Of a stretch of 64,000 bases of DNA, positions 16,625-26,000 are shown one piece after another. This DNA is from Hahellaceae bacterium (GTDB lineage: Bacteria; Pseudomonadota; Gammaproteobacteria; Pseudomonadales; Oleiphilaceae): assembly GCA_024234505.1 (NCBI GenBank), contig JACKOD010000006.1, positions 124,001 to 188,000 of the forward strand, given 5' to 3'. The notes beneath the pieces were generated by a model. It did no database searches, was not told the origin of the DNA, and was given only the letters and a program-made list of their open reading frames with translations. A program made the translations under genes and the position numbers. Numbering within the stretch: position 1 is the stretch's first letter; every line of letters starts with the position of its first letter.

Positions 16625-17094
16625 AGCAACGCAAAGGGCATCAGATCAGTTTTAACAAGGCGGCCCGACAGGCTTTTCTGGAATTTGCACTCAGCCCCGA
16701 TGCACGCTGGCGCGGCAACTTCCGCGACCTGAATGCCGCCGTTCAGCGCATGAGCACCCTAGCCGATGGCGGCCGGATTAACGAAATCAATGTCGCCGAA
16801 GAAATTGAGCGACTCCGCCACCACTGGCAACCCTCGACTCACTCTCCGACAGAATCGCAAATACAGCTATCGGATTATCTCAGCACCACCGCACTGGACG
16901 ACATCGACCAGTTTGACAAATGGCAACTACAAAAGGTCATTCAGGTCTGTCGCGACAGCCGCAGCCTTTCAGACGCCGGTCGCATATTGTTTGATCGCTC
17001 CAGGCTCAAAAAGAATTCGACCAACGACTCCCACCGCCTGCGCCAATATCTGAGTAAATTCGGATTAAGCTATGAACAGATCATTAATCTATAA
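16618..17094 (+). pseudogene. rtcR: C-terminal remnant of rtcR (sigma54 activator of RNA repair)
   Basis: About 158 codons remain of RtcR, the CARF-sensor sigma54 activator of rtcBA. Visible are the C-terminal AAA+ lid (FALSPDARWRGNFRDLNAAV, MSTLADGGRI, AEEIERLRHHW) and the terminal helix-turn-helix region (SLSDAGRILFDRSRLKKN). The CARF sensor, Walker motifs and sigma54-contacting GAFTGA loop are all missing, removed where insertion sequence B joins. The ATG used here and the G-rich stretch before it belong to the element's right end. Any product could bind DNA but not activate sigma54 polymerase. Confidence 0.85.
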
Positions 17095-17194
17095 AGATCA
17101 ATGATGATCATAATGGATAAAATAAATTTATCGCTGGCGCATTAAAAACAACATTAATCCTTTGCATACAACACGTTATAAAAACCAACGTAAA

Positions 17195-17210
17195 TGGCAC
17201 AAGACTTGAA
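17195..17210 (+). promoter_or_regulatory. Sigma54-type -24/-12 promoter of rtcB
   Basis: TGGCACAAGACTTGAA matches the -24 element perfectly (TGGCAC) with correct spacing to the -12 element. The -12 reads TTGAA instead of TTGCA, a change at a strongly conserved C. It lies 38 bp before the rtcB ATG. RtcR-dependent sigma54 control of rtcB is known in E. coli. Here the activator is truncated. Confidence 0.7.
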
Positions 17211-17247
17211 ATACCGGTAGTGAATTCACAAGCACAAGAGAAATCAC

Positions 17248-18468
17248 ATGAATTACGAAGTGACACCTGTTGAAAACGGGGTGCCCATCAAAAGCTGGAC
17301 GCGTGGCGTGCCTTTTGAAAAAGCTGCCCGACAACAACTGATCAACATCGCCGGATTACCCTTCATTCATAAGTGGGTGGCCGCCATGCCGGATGTCCAC
17401 CTGGGCAAAGGTGCGACCATTGGCTCGGTCATCCCTACCGTGGGCGCGGTCATCCCGGCGGCCGTCGGGGTCGATATTGGTTGCGGCATGATGGCCATTC
17501 GTACCGACTTGCGCGCCTCCAATCTGCCCGATAGTCTCGCGGCGATGCGTACCGCCATTGAAGTGGCGGTACCTCATGGCCGGACTTCCGGCCGGGGCAA
17601 GCGCGACAAAGGTGCCTGGTCAGAGATACCCGAACCCAGTGGCGTTCACTGGAACCAGCATTTGGCTGCGCGCTTCGAAGCGCTGTGTGCCAAGCATCCT
17701 GCCCTGCAAAAAACCAATAACCTGAATCATTTGGGTACGCTGGGCACAGGGAATCACTTTATTGAAGTCTGTCTGGATGAATACCAGCAAGTCTGGGTTA
17801 TGTTGCACTCCGGCTCTCGTGGCGTGGGTAATTTTATCGGGTGCCATTTTATCGAGTTAGCCAAACAAGATATGCAACGTATGTTTATCCAGTTGCCGGA
17901 TCGCGACCTGGCTTATCTGGCCGAAGGAACCCGACATTTCAACGACTATCTCGAAGCGGTGAGCTGGGCGCAGGATTTTGCACGCATTAACCGGGAAATC
18001 ATGATGCAAAACACCCTGCAGGCCATTGCCAAAGTACTGGGAAAACCGGTCATCGGCCAGGAACAAGCCGTGAATTGCCACCACAACTACGTTAACCGCG
18101 AGTTCCACTACGGAAAAGAGGTACTGTTAACACGCAAAGGCGCCGTATCGGCTCAGGCGGGCGAGCTGGGCATCATTCCCGGCAGCATGGGAGCCAAGTC
18201 CTACATCGTTCGCGGCCTCGGCAATGCAGAGAGTTTTTGCAGCTGTAGCCACGGCGCAGGGCGCGTGATGTCACGCACCGAAGCCAAAAAGCGTGTGAGC
18301 CTGGCGGAACACCGGGAGGCAACACAGGGCGTCGAATGTCGTAAAGACGAAGGCGTAGTCGATGAAACACCGGCAGCCTACAAAAACATAGATCAGGTCA
18401 TGGCCGCCCAACAGGATCTGGTCGAAGTGGTCTACCAGTTAAAGCAGGTTTTGTGCGTTAAAGGGTAG
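17248..18468 (+). CDS. rtcB: RtcB, GTP-dependent RNA-splicing ligase
   Basis: This is a 406-residue RtcB. It joins RNA 2',3'-cyclic phosphate or 3'-phosphate ends to 5'-OH ends in RNA repair, using GTP and Mn2+. Metal ligands are visible in VGVDIGCGMMA (Asp and Cys near 76 and 79), GTGNHFIEV, LHSGSRGVGN and CHHNYVNREF. The guanylylated His is in CSCSHGAGRVMSR near residue 338. The length is normal and no key residue is missing. No rtcA follows. The only visible promoter is the sigma54-type one, so expression may be low or altered with rtcR broken. Confidence 0.97.
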   Translation: MNYEVTPVENGVPIKSWTRGVPFEKAARQQLINIAGLPFIHKWVAAMPDVHLGKGATIGSVIPTVGAVIPAAVGVDIGCGMMAIRTDLRASNLPDSLAAMRTAIEVAVPHGRTSGRGKRDKGAWSEIPEPSGVHWNQHLAARFEALCAKHPALQKTNNLNHLGTLGTGNHFIEVCLDEYQQVWVMLHSGSRGVGNFIGCHFIELAKQDMQRMFIQLPDRDLAYLAEGTRHFNDYLEAVSWAQDFARINREIMMQNTLQAIAKVLGKPVIGQEQAVNCHHNYVNREFHYGKEVLLTRKGAVSAQAGELGIIPGSMGAKSYIVRGLGNAESFCSCSHGAGRVMSRTEAKKRVSLAEHREATQGVECRKDEGVVDETPAAYKNIDQVMAAQQDLVEVVYQLKQVLCVKG

Positions 18469-18579
18469 GTGGTTTGTCGAGGCTTGACGATAGGCCATAC
18501 CTCGCCCATAGTTCATTTTATGATCACCCGAATGTAACACGATGTAATCATCATGGTCGACCACTTAGGGGGCGGGTAT

Positions 18580-18819
18580 ATGTCTATTGGGCGAGCTATA
18601 ACTTTCGTCGCGTGTTGGTACTTTTCTTTGTTTGGGTTGCCTGCCTACGGTACTGAGCTGAATCAGCTTTCCTATCTTACTGAAGATTTCCCGCCCTACA
18701 ATTATCTCGACAAGATTGTTTATGTGCTGGCGGTAAACGGGCTTTATTTTGCTTTAAGTCGTGACATTAGTGATGCGCTGGTCACCCAACTCCAGCAAGG
18801 CATTGATCAGTCAAGGTAA
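18580..18819 (+). pseudogene. Internally deleted copy of a family 3 periplasmic binding protein
   Basis: The frame has a signal peptide, then LSYLTEDFPPYNYLD, then jumps to VYVLAVNGLYFALSRDISDA and LVTQLQQGIDQ. In the intact gene next door (18867-19667) the matching pieces are ITYVSEDYPPFNYRD at the start of the mature protein and VYNLGSAGEVYYAFHRDTPD near its end. About 150-190 residues are missing between them, yet the frame is kept. It is a tandem paralogue that lost its core. A short secreted product could be made but would not form a binding fold. Confidence 0.7.
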
Positions 18820-18866
18820 TAGGTTAGCCTGCATTTTAACCAACCACATACACCAAGAGGCGGCAT

Positions 18867-19667
18867 ATGCAAATTCGCGACTGGATAAAACCGTTCGTTG
18901 TAAGTGCCGGCCTCATATTTTCGTCCGCATTAATGGCTCTGACAGCCGATGATATCACTTACGTTTCCGAAGATTACCCCCCATTTAATTACCGCGATAA
19001 CGACGCCCCCAAAGGTTTTGCGGTAGATCTTCTGGATGCCATGCTGCATGCCATGTCGTCCAAAAAAACGAAACAGGACGTTCGATTTCATCCTTGGGCG
19101 AGAGGCTATTACATGGCGTTGAATACGCCAGGTACCGTATTATTTTCAACAACCCGCAGCGCGGCTCGCGAGTCGCTGTTTAAATGGGTTGGCCCCATTG
19201 CTGCAAACACCAATGAAGTTTTGGCGCGTAAAGATCGACACATTAAAATCAACAACACGCTGGATTTATTAAAATACAGGATTGCCGTGGTACGCGATGA
19301 TATCGGCGAGACAATGATTATCAATGCAGGTATTCCTGCCAACAATCGAGAGACGCTGACGTATCCCGAATTAGCGGCAAAAATGCTCGACACCGGTCGC
19401 ATCGACTTGTGGTGCTATGGACAACCTTCAGCGTTATGGGTTATTAAAAATCTGGGTCTGAATACCCAGGCTTTTGAGTCGGTCTACAATCTCGGCTCGG
19501 CCGGTGAAGTTTACTATGCCTTTCATAGGGATACACCGGACACGCTTATTCAGCAATTTCAGACGGTACTCGATCAGTTAAAACAACCCGGTCGCGAGGG
19601 CGAGCCCTCCGCCTATACCAAGATACTGCAGCGGTATACGGTCTCCTCGCCTATCAACCAACAGTGA
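18867..19667 (+). CDS. Periplasmic substrate-binding protein, family 3 (amino-acid type)
   Basis: This is a 266-residue protein with an N-terminal signal peptide (about residues 1-25, ending ALMA). The SBP_bac_3 pattern includes ITYVSEDYPPFNYRDND, GFAVDLLDAM, FHPWARGYYMAL and YRIAVVRDDIGETMI. No ABC permease or ATPase gene is adjacent, so it may serve a distant transporter or a sensory role. Many marine gammaproteobacteria carry such orphan paralogues. The ligand is unknown. It follows a decayed paralogue by 47 bp. Confidence 0.85.
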   Translation: MQIRDWIKPFVVSAGLIFSSALMALTADDITYVSEDYPPFNYRDNDAPKGFAVDLLDAMLHAMSSKKTKQDVRFHPWARGYYMALNTPGTVLFSTTRSAARESLFKWVGPIAANTNEVLARKDRHIKINNTLDLLKYRIAVVRDDIGETMIINAGIPANNRETLTYPELAAKMLDTGRIDLWCYGQPSALWVIKNLGLNTQAFESVYNLGSAGEVYYAFHRDTPDTLIQQFQTVLDQLKQPGREGEPSAYTKILQRYTVSSPINQQ

Positions 19668-19746
19668 TCAACGGGGATTGCATTACGGGCCCTCCGGATT
19701 TAGTGATAAGCTAGCCCCCCTTTTACCAGATCGCTTTTCAAGTCAC

Positions 19747-21585
19747 ATGATCAATTGCGGTTCCGCGTCGTTAGCAAAGCGCCACGCGTTTAATGAATTC
19801 CTCTGTCGGTGGCCAGCCTCCTGCCTTGCTCTGTTATTCTGGCTGATCGGCAGTACGTTCATGTGGCAAGCTCGCGTCGGTTATGCATTTGAAATCCCCT
19901 TGCTCACCCTTGGCCCCGAATTTGAGCTGAATCTTCAACAAAAAAACAATTCGCTCGCGGACTATCTCAGGGAAGGTCTGGTCACACAAAGAAACAACGA
20001 TCCTGAGTTTAAGCTTTACAGCACCACGGCGCGCTTTGCCAGAACCGAACAACTCACATTGCAAAAGCTGCTGCGCGCCAAGGGCTATTATCGGGCCGAG
20101 GTGACCCCTCAGGTTTTGGCAGAGAAAATCATCTATGGCATAGACACCGGGCCGCGCTATCTCATCGAACACATCCGGTTTGATGTTCCTACCGATATCA
20201 ATTTTGCCTCACAGGAACAAATGCTGCTCGCGCCAAACCAACCGCTGGAGGCAGACGCCGTTCTGAAAGGACTGGATCAGTTTTCGCAACTCATCGAACA
20301 GGAAAACTGTCTTTTCGAAGTGCATGCTTCCTATGAAGCCCGCATTAACCACGATACCCGGCGAGCGGAGGTGATCTATCGCGTCCAGAACAGCACACAA
20401 GCGGTGTTTGGCTCAATCCGGTTAGCGGGTTTATCCACCGTTAATCCCGATTATTTACGCAGCAAGCTCGGCATAAATTCGGGAGACTGCTTCAATCGCA
20501 AACGGCTGGAGAAAGCGCGCCTTGCGTTGTTGCGTACCAATTTGATTGCCAGCATCGACGAAAACCTCTCCCACCCTGCTAACGGCAAGGTCGATGTCGA
20601 CCTGCAACTGGTCGAACGCCATCATAAAACCGTAAAAGCCGGCGGTGGTTACAGTACCGACGAAGGACCATTTACTACGTTGGGCTGGGAGCATCGTAAC
20701 CTGTTTGACGCCGGCCAGATTGTCACACTATCGACCCGGCTGTCGTCCCACAGGCAGTCGCTGGAAGGCGTCTTTACCGTGCCCGAATTTGTTTCTGAAG
20801 ACCAAAAGCTGGAGGTATTCAGTGAATTGGCTCAGGAAGATCTGGATGCCTATGAAAGTAAACGTCTGCTAAATGGTTTCAAGCTGACTACCCAATTGAA
20901 TCCGGTACTTTCGCTCGCCTACGGGGCCGAATTCAAGTTCAGTGAAGTTATAGATGAAACCGATCCGGAAACCTTCGGCTTGCTGTACTTTCCCATCGGC
21001 CTGAAATGGGATACCACCGACAACATTCTCGATTCCCGACAGGGCTGGACCCTGAACACACAGTGGATTCCCTACATTGATATGCTGGATACCGGCACCC
21101 ATTTTTATAAAACCATTATTTCCGGAAGTGCCTACCACACGCTCAATCAGTTGCCTGCCAGCCCCACGCTGGCGGTAAAGCTCGCCACTGGCGGATTGAC
21201 TGGTGCGTCGTTAAATCAGGTTCCCTCGGATGAGCGTTACTACGTGGGCGGTGGCGGATCGGTTCGTGGCTACAACTACCAATCGCTATCCACACTTGAT
21301 GGCAACAATGACCCGGAAGGAGGGCGCTCCTTTAATGAAATCAGCCTGGAAACACGCCTGCATCATGGGCCGAACTGGGGTACCGTTTGGTTTGTTGATG
21401 GCGGTTATGCGTACGACGCAACCCTCCCCGACTTCACCCATACGCTACGCTGGAGTACCGGTGTCGGCCTGAGGTACTTCACCAGCTTCGCCCCCTTGCG
21501 CTTCGACATTGCATGGCCACTCAACCGGCGCAGGTCGATCGACAATGCGTTCCAGTTATACATCAGCCTCGGCCAGGCATTTTAA
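19747..21585 (+). CDS. tamA: TamA, BamA-family outer membrane assembly protein
   Basis: The protein has a signal or anchor segment (CLALLFWLIGSTFMW), POTRA-like domains over about the first 250 residues of the mature part, and a C-terminal 16-strand Omp85 barrel. Barrel marks include GGGYSTDEGPF, YYVGGGGSVRGYNYQSL (the VRGY element of loop 6) and a C-terminal aromatic residue (LGQAF). TamA works with TamB in envelope biogenesis and the insertion of some outer membrane proteins. I choose the ATG at 19747; a TTG at 19678 and an ATG at 19861 are alternatives. tamB lies 1.5 kb downstream rather than adjacent. Confidence 0.9.
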   Translation: MINCGSASLAKRHAFNEFLCRWPASCLALLFWLIGSTFMWQARVGYAFEIPLLTLGPEFELNLQQKNNSLADYLREGLVTQRNNDPEFKLYSTTARFARTEQLTLQKLLRAKGYYRAEVTPQVLAEKIIYGIDTGPRYLIEHIRFDVPTDINFASQEQMLLAPNQPLEADAVLKGLDQFSQLIEQENCLFEVHASYEARINHDTRRAEVIYRVQNSTQAVFGSIRLAGLSTVNPDYLRSKLGINSGDCFNRKRLEKARLALLRTNLIASIDENLSHPANGKVDVDLQLVERHHKTVKAGGGYSTDEGPFTTLGWEHRNLFDAGQIVTLSTRLSSHRQSLEGVFTVPEFVSEDQKLEVFSELAQEDLDAYESKRLLNGFKLTTQLNPVLSLAYGAEFKFSEVIDETDPETFGLLYFPIGLKWDTTDNILDSRQGWTLNTQWIPYIDMLDTGTHFYKTIISGSAYHTLNQLPASPTLAVKLATGGLTGASLNQVPSDERYYVGGGGSVRGYNYQSLSTLDGNNDPEGGRSFNEISLETRLHHGPNWGTVWFVDGGYAYDATLPDFTHTLRWSTGVGLRYFTSFAPLRFDIAWPLNRRRSIDNAFQLYISLGQAF

Positions 21586-21701
21586 GACTGACGGTGAACG
21601 ATCGGCACAATCACGCCGCATGAACGACACGACCTCGACAGGCGGTTCGGATTAAATTTGTCGAAATGACTCAGCCCGACAACACAAAATTCGACTATAA
21701 C

Positions 21702-21899
21702 TTAACTATTCAAAAACGGTTTTTCGCCCAATGTGTTGTGACCCAGGGTGATTAAATATTGGGCGGTAGAAGACAGTCCGTCCCCGGGGCGCTGGGAGCG
21801 GGTGTGGCGTTCGCGTACAGTGGCTTCGTTCATGCGCGGCGAGGACGCCCCGCCTACCGGGTTGGTGGTGGCAATTTTGTAGGCGGCAAACGTTAATAG
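21702..21899 (-). pseudogene. Unidentified C-terminal gene remnant between tamA and the HD-GYP gene
   Basis: The 338-bp gap after tamA has a minus-strand frame of about 65 codons without a plausible start. It includes LLTFAAYKIATTNPVGGASS and GDGLSSTAQYLITLG, with codon choice like the neighbouring genes, and ends at TAA (21704-21702). A stop lies just upstream in a tandem repeat. I do not recognise the protein. It looks like the tail of a lost gene. The rest of the gap holds nothing I can name. Confidence 0.4.
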
Positions 21900-21921
21900 T
21901 TCCTAAGTTAATAGTCCCTAA
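21892..21921. repeat. Tandem repeat, 2 x 15 bp
   Basis: GTTAATAGTTCCTAA is followed directly by GTTAATAGTCCCTAA, one mismatch apart. It lies at the broken end of the gene remnant and just before the HD-GYP gene. It is one of several short tandem repeats at gene borders in this window. Confidence 0.85.
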
Positions 21922-21944
21922 GGATGCGGCAAGAGGTTAAGGTG

Positions 21945-22997
21945 ATGGAAGACTTTTCGAAAAGCGAGATTCTCATCTGTGATGATTCCATCACCAACGT
22001 CATGCTGCTGTCTGCTGTAGTACAGGAAGACCCCAATATCCTGGCCGATACCCAGACGGACTCTGGGAAAGCCTGGCAAAAGCTTCAGGAAAAGGAATAT
22101 GACCTGCTGCTACTGGATCTGGAAATGCCCCACCTTTCTGGCTTCGAGATTCTTTCCCGGATACGTCGGGAAAAATCCGTGGATGAATTGCCGGTGCTGA
22201 TCATCACCGGCCGACAGGATATGGAAGCACGCAATCAAGCACTGGCCGATGGCGCGAATGACTTTGTCACCAAGCCTTTTGATCAGTTCGAAGTAGCGTT
22301 GCGCGTGCGAAATTTATTGCAGATTCGCAAAGCCTTTCGAATACAGCGCCATGCCAAGAGTCAGTTGGAAAAAGCAGTCGAAATTCGTACCGCAGAATTG
22401 AACCGCACAACCGATAATTTGATTCATTGTCTGGCCGTGGCTGGTGAGCTTAAAGACAATGAAACCGCAAAACATGTCATTCGGGTAGGTAAATATGCAC
22501 GAGCCCTGGCAAAAGCCATTGGTTTACCCGAAGAAATCGCTTTCATGCTCGAAAAAGCGGCCCCCATGCACGACATAGGTAAAATTGGTATCCCCGACAA
22601 CATACTGCTTAAAAAGGGGCAGCTCACCCCGGAAGAAAGACAAATCATGGAAAGCCATACGCGTTACGGCGAACAAATTTTTGGCCAGAATGATTCACTC
22701 ATCATTCAAATGGCCAAAAGCGTTGCACTGACGCATCATGAACGTTGGGACGGCAGCGGTTACTGTCAGGGTTTGAAAGGTGAATCCATTCCGGTAGAAG
22801 GGCGCATTACCATGATTGCCGATGTCTTTGATGCCCTGACCAGTAAACGGCCTTACAAACAGGCGTGGCCCGTTGACGATGCCGTACAGTTCCTTCGGGA
22901 AGGCGCAGGCAAAGCCTTTGATCCGAAACTGGTTGAGGCGTTCATTGCCCACCTTCCCTCCATGGTTGAAATTATGGAACAATACCGTGATGATTAA
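21945..22997 (+). CDS. Response regulator with HD-GYP domain (probable cyclic-di-GMP phosphodiesterase)
   Basis: This is a protein of about 350 residues. The N-terminal receiver domain has the phospho-acceptor in LLLLDLEMPHLSGFEIL and a conserved Lys in VTKPFDQFEV. A coiled-coil linker (residues 120-155) leads to an HD-GYP domain with MHDIGKIGIPDNILLKKG and THHERWDGSGY. Family members hydrolyse c-di-GMP to GMP and control motility and biofilm. The start at 21945 has AGAGG 9 nt upstream; an ATG at 21924 is possible. No partner kinase is adjacent. It sits unusually between tamA and tamB. Confidence 0.93.
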   Translation: MEDFSKSEILICDDSITNVMLLSAVVQEDPNILADTQTDSGKAWQKLQEKEYDLLLLDLEMPHLSGFEILSRIRREKSVDELPVLIITGRQDMEARNQALADGANDFVTKPFDQFEVALRVRNLLQIRKAFRIQRHAKSQLEKAVEIRTAELNRTTDNLIHCLAVAGELKDNETAKHVIRVGKYARALAKAIGLPEEIAFMLEKAAPMHDIGKIGIPDNILLKKGQLTPEERQIMESHTRYGEQIFGQNDSLIIQMAKSVALTHHERWDGSGYCQGLKGESIPVEGRITMIADVFDALTSKRPYKQAWPVDDAVQFLREGAGKAFDPKLVEAFIAHLPSMVEIMEQYRDD

Positions 22998-23059
22998 ATC
23001 GGGTCGCGAATTTCTCGCACCTGAGTAATACCTTCTTATTCGCCGCAGGCGCTGAATTC

Positions 23060-26000
23060 ATGAGACCAATGTTGCGCCAGCGGATGACGCAGTATCTGAT
23101 CAAACCCCTTAGTCTGTTTACTTTTCACTCGCTGGCCCTGCTCACCGAGTTGCTATTTACCGTGGCCATGCTGGGCGTGCTTCTGACACTGTCCGCACTC
23201 TCCATGTCCTGGTCCAGGGAAGCCTTGCTGAACGGTGTTCTGACCCAGCTCCCGGTATTCACCCCCTTTCAACTCGAGTTCGCGGAGATTCATTCGCCTT
23301 CACTTAATGATTGGTCGCTGGGTTACCTGCAACTGTCGTATCAGCAACAACCGCTTGTTGAATTGGAAGACTTGCAGCTCACGCTGAACTGGCAAGCACT
23401 GATGTCGCACCAGGTCATCGTGGAACATCTGAGTGCCCAATCCCTGTTCGTTAATTTAACGCCAACCGACTGGCCCACGCCCGCTGCGCCGCCAGCCACG
23501 GCAGTCGAGGAGCCACCGGCCCCCCTTCCTGCGTTCTTGCAAGAGGTGCAATTCCGGCTGGGAAGACTGTCTCTTCCTCGCATACGATTGCAACATCCGA
23601 TCATACCCGAAGGCCGCGCACTCTCGCTGGAAGCCCAGGAGGGCCATTATGGCCCCCTGAACTCACCCTCCATGGCATTGCAAAGCGCCAAAATCAGCAT
23701 GGATCAGGGTCGTCACCACATCAGTGCCAGCCTCACCCCGCAACGGCTTGACGCTCAAATAAATCTGGATCATTTTCCTCTGCAACTGCTGGAAACCTTG
23801 ATTCCCGACCTTAATACCGGCTGGTTGTCTGCCAATATTCATGCTTCCGGGCCACTATCACTGCTCGCGGCGGCCGGCTCGATAGAAGTCGATTCTGCTT
23901 TTCAACAGCGCCCCGCCAAGGCAAAGGCAACCTTCGGTTTCGCCAGCCAGCAGTTACATATTCCGGAATTACAGGCGCAATGGGGCGAACTCAGCGCCCG
24001 GGCGCAGGGCCGTGTTGATCTGAACCAGCAAACACTGGACGTATTGGTGTCTTCTGCCAGTGCGCCTCTCAGCATGCTGAAACAATGGGATATTCCCTTA
24101 CCGGAAGCGCTGACGCTGGCCTTACAGGCGAATGAAGTACGGATCAACGGCCCGTGGACGGCCCCAACTTATGCGGGTCAAGTGTCAGGTAAGGGTCAAT
24201 TCAAAACGCTCCCGTTTTCAGTTCAGGTAGTAGGCAAAGGGGATCTCACGCATTTTGCCATTGCACAAGCGCAGATACAGGCTCAGGCGACTCGCGCAGA
24301 CTTGTCCGGCAGCCTGTTTTACGATGGCCATTTCGATGCTCAAATGTCATTTGCAAACCTCAATCTCGCCTATCTGGCGCTGGCAGACGTCCCGCTTCCG
24401 GCGGGTCTGAGTACCATGATCGATGGTCAGGTCAGCGCCAAGGGGCCATTTACCGCCCCTGAATTCAACGCGACATTATCTGCCCGAAGCCAATATCAGG
24501 GGGTGAGCGCATTCACCCGCCTTCAAGCGGATGGCGACCTCAACGAGATTCGTCTCCAGAGCCTGCAATCCGAACTCAAAGATAGCGTCACTCTCGCGAC
24601 TCCGGCCAGGCTGGCCGCCCAAGGCAAGATTAATCTCCGTTCGCAGTCGCTGGATCTCGAGGTAAGCTCACACCAGCTCCCTCTGACGTTGATTCGACTG
24701 GCAGGCCAAACACTCCCTGATTCGCTCAGCGGCCTATTAGATGCCAAAGCTCAGATTAACGGCCTCTGGCGGCAACCCGCGCTGAAACTCGATGCAACGC
24801 TGGCGGGTCAACTCCTCGAACAACCGTATCGGCTTGCGGCCAAGGGAAGCTACCAACAGACGACTGCGACGCTCCGCCAATTGCAGTTCACGCTGGGAGA
24901 GATTACCCGCCTGGAAGCACAGGGGCATTACTCACCGGATGCGGTGACACTGCATACCGATATTCAGAATCTCGATCTGAACAAATTGAACAGTCTGGGC
25001 GTCACCGTGCAGGGCAATCTCACTGGACAGTTAGACCTTGAACACAACCGTACCGGACTGCAAGCCAGTGGTACGGTGAACTACCATACTCGCGTCCTGC
25101 ATGCCGATCCGAAACAAAGTTCGCCTCTCGAATTGAATGCCCGCCTGACCACTGAACCTTCCGGGCTTAAACTGGTGAGCCACCTGAGTAGCGATACAGG
25201 AACCGATACACCACCGATAAGCGAACTCATCGTCCGCCTGCCCCTGGCACCCTACCATTCATGGCTAAACGACGTATTAAGCGGAAAACGTCCCCCCACG
25301 GCGCCCTTATCGGCCGATATCGCCGGATCACTCCGCCTGGACCCCTTACAGTTTTTGCTCGATCGGGATTTACATCAGTTTGGAGGAAAACTTGATTTAG
25401 CGGTGCACAGCGAAGGTTTTTATCCCCACCCGATCATTTCAGGCACGCTGGGTCTGACCGAAGGTCACTACCGGAACCTGCTCTATGGCACCGAGTTAAC
25501 CCGGATTCTGGCGGATATCGGGCTGTCCGAAAAGGCCATCACGATTAAGCAGTTCCAGGCCTCAACGCCGGACAACGGACAGATCACACTCACAGGCGCC
25601 GCCCTGACGGGATCGCCCATGCAAGTTGATCTGGGGTTAAAGGCATCACGTGCAAACCTGTTACATCGTGCCGACATGCAAGGAACGGTGAGTGGTGACC
25701 TCCGGCTGACAGGGACACAAACCGATCTTTTGCTGGCAGGTGATCTGAATATCCGCCCCATTACACTTCAGGTGAGTACCGGGATGGCTGACCGAATACC
25801 GGAAATTGAAGTCACCACCCACAAAACCAGACGTCCGGTGCAGGAAAACCCACTGCCCTTGCAACTCGATGTCAATGTCTGGGTCGATCAGCAAGCCTTT
25901 ATTCGTGGCAATATCATGAACGCCGAACTCAAAGGCAATGTCAGCCTTAAAGGAGCAGCGCAACAACCGGCCATCGCCGGAAAATTTGAAACGATTCGGG

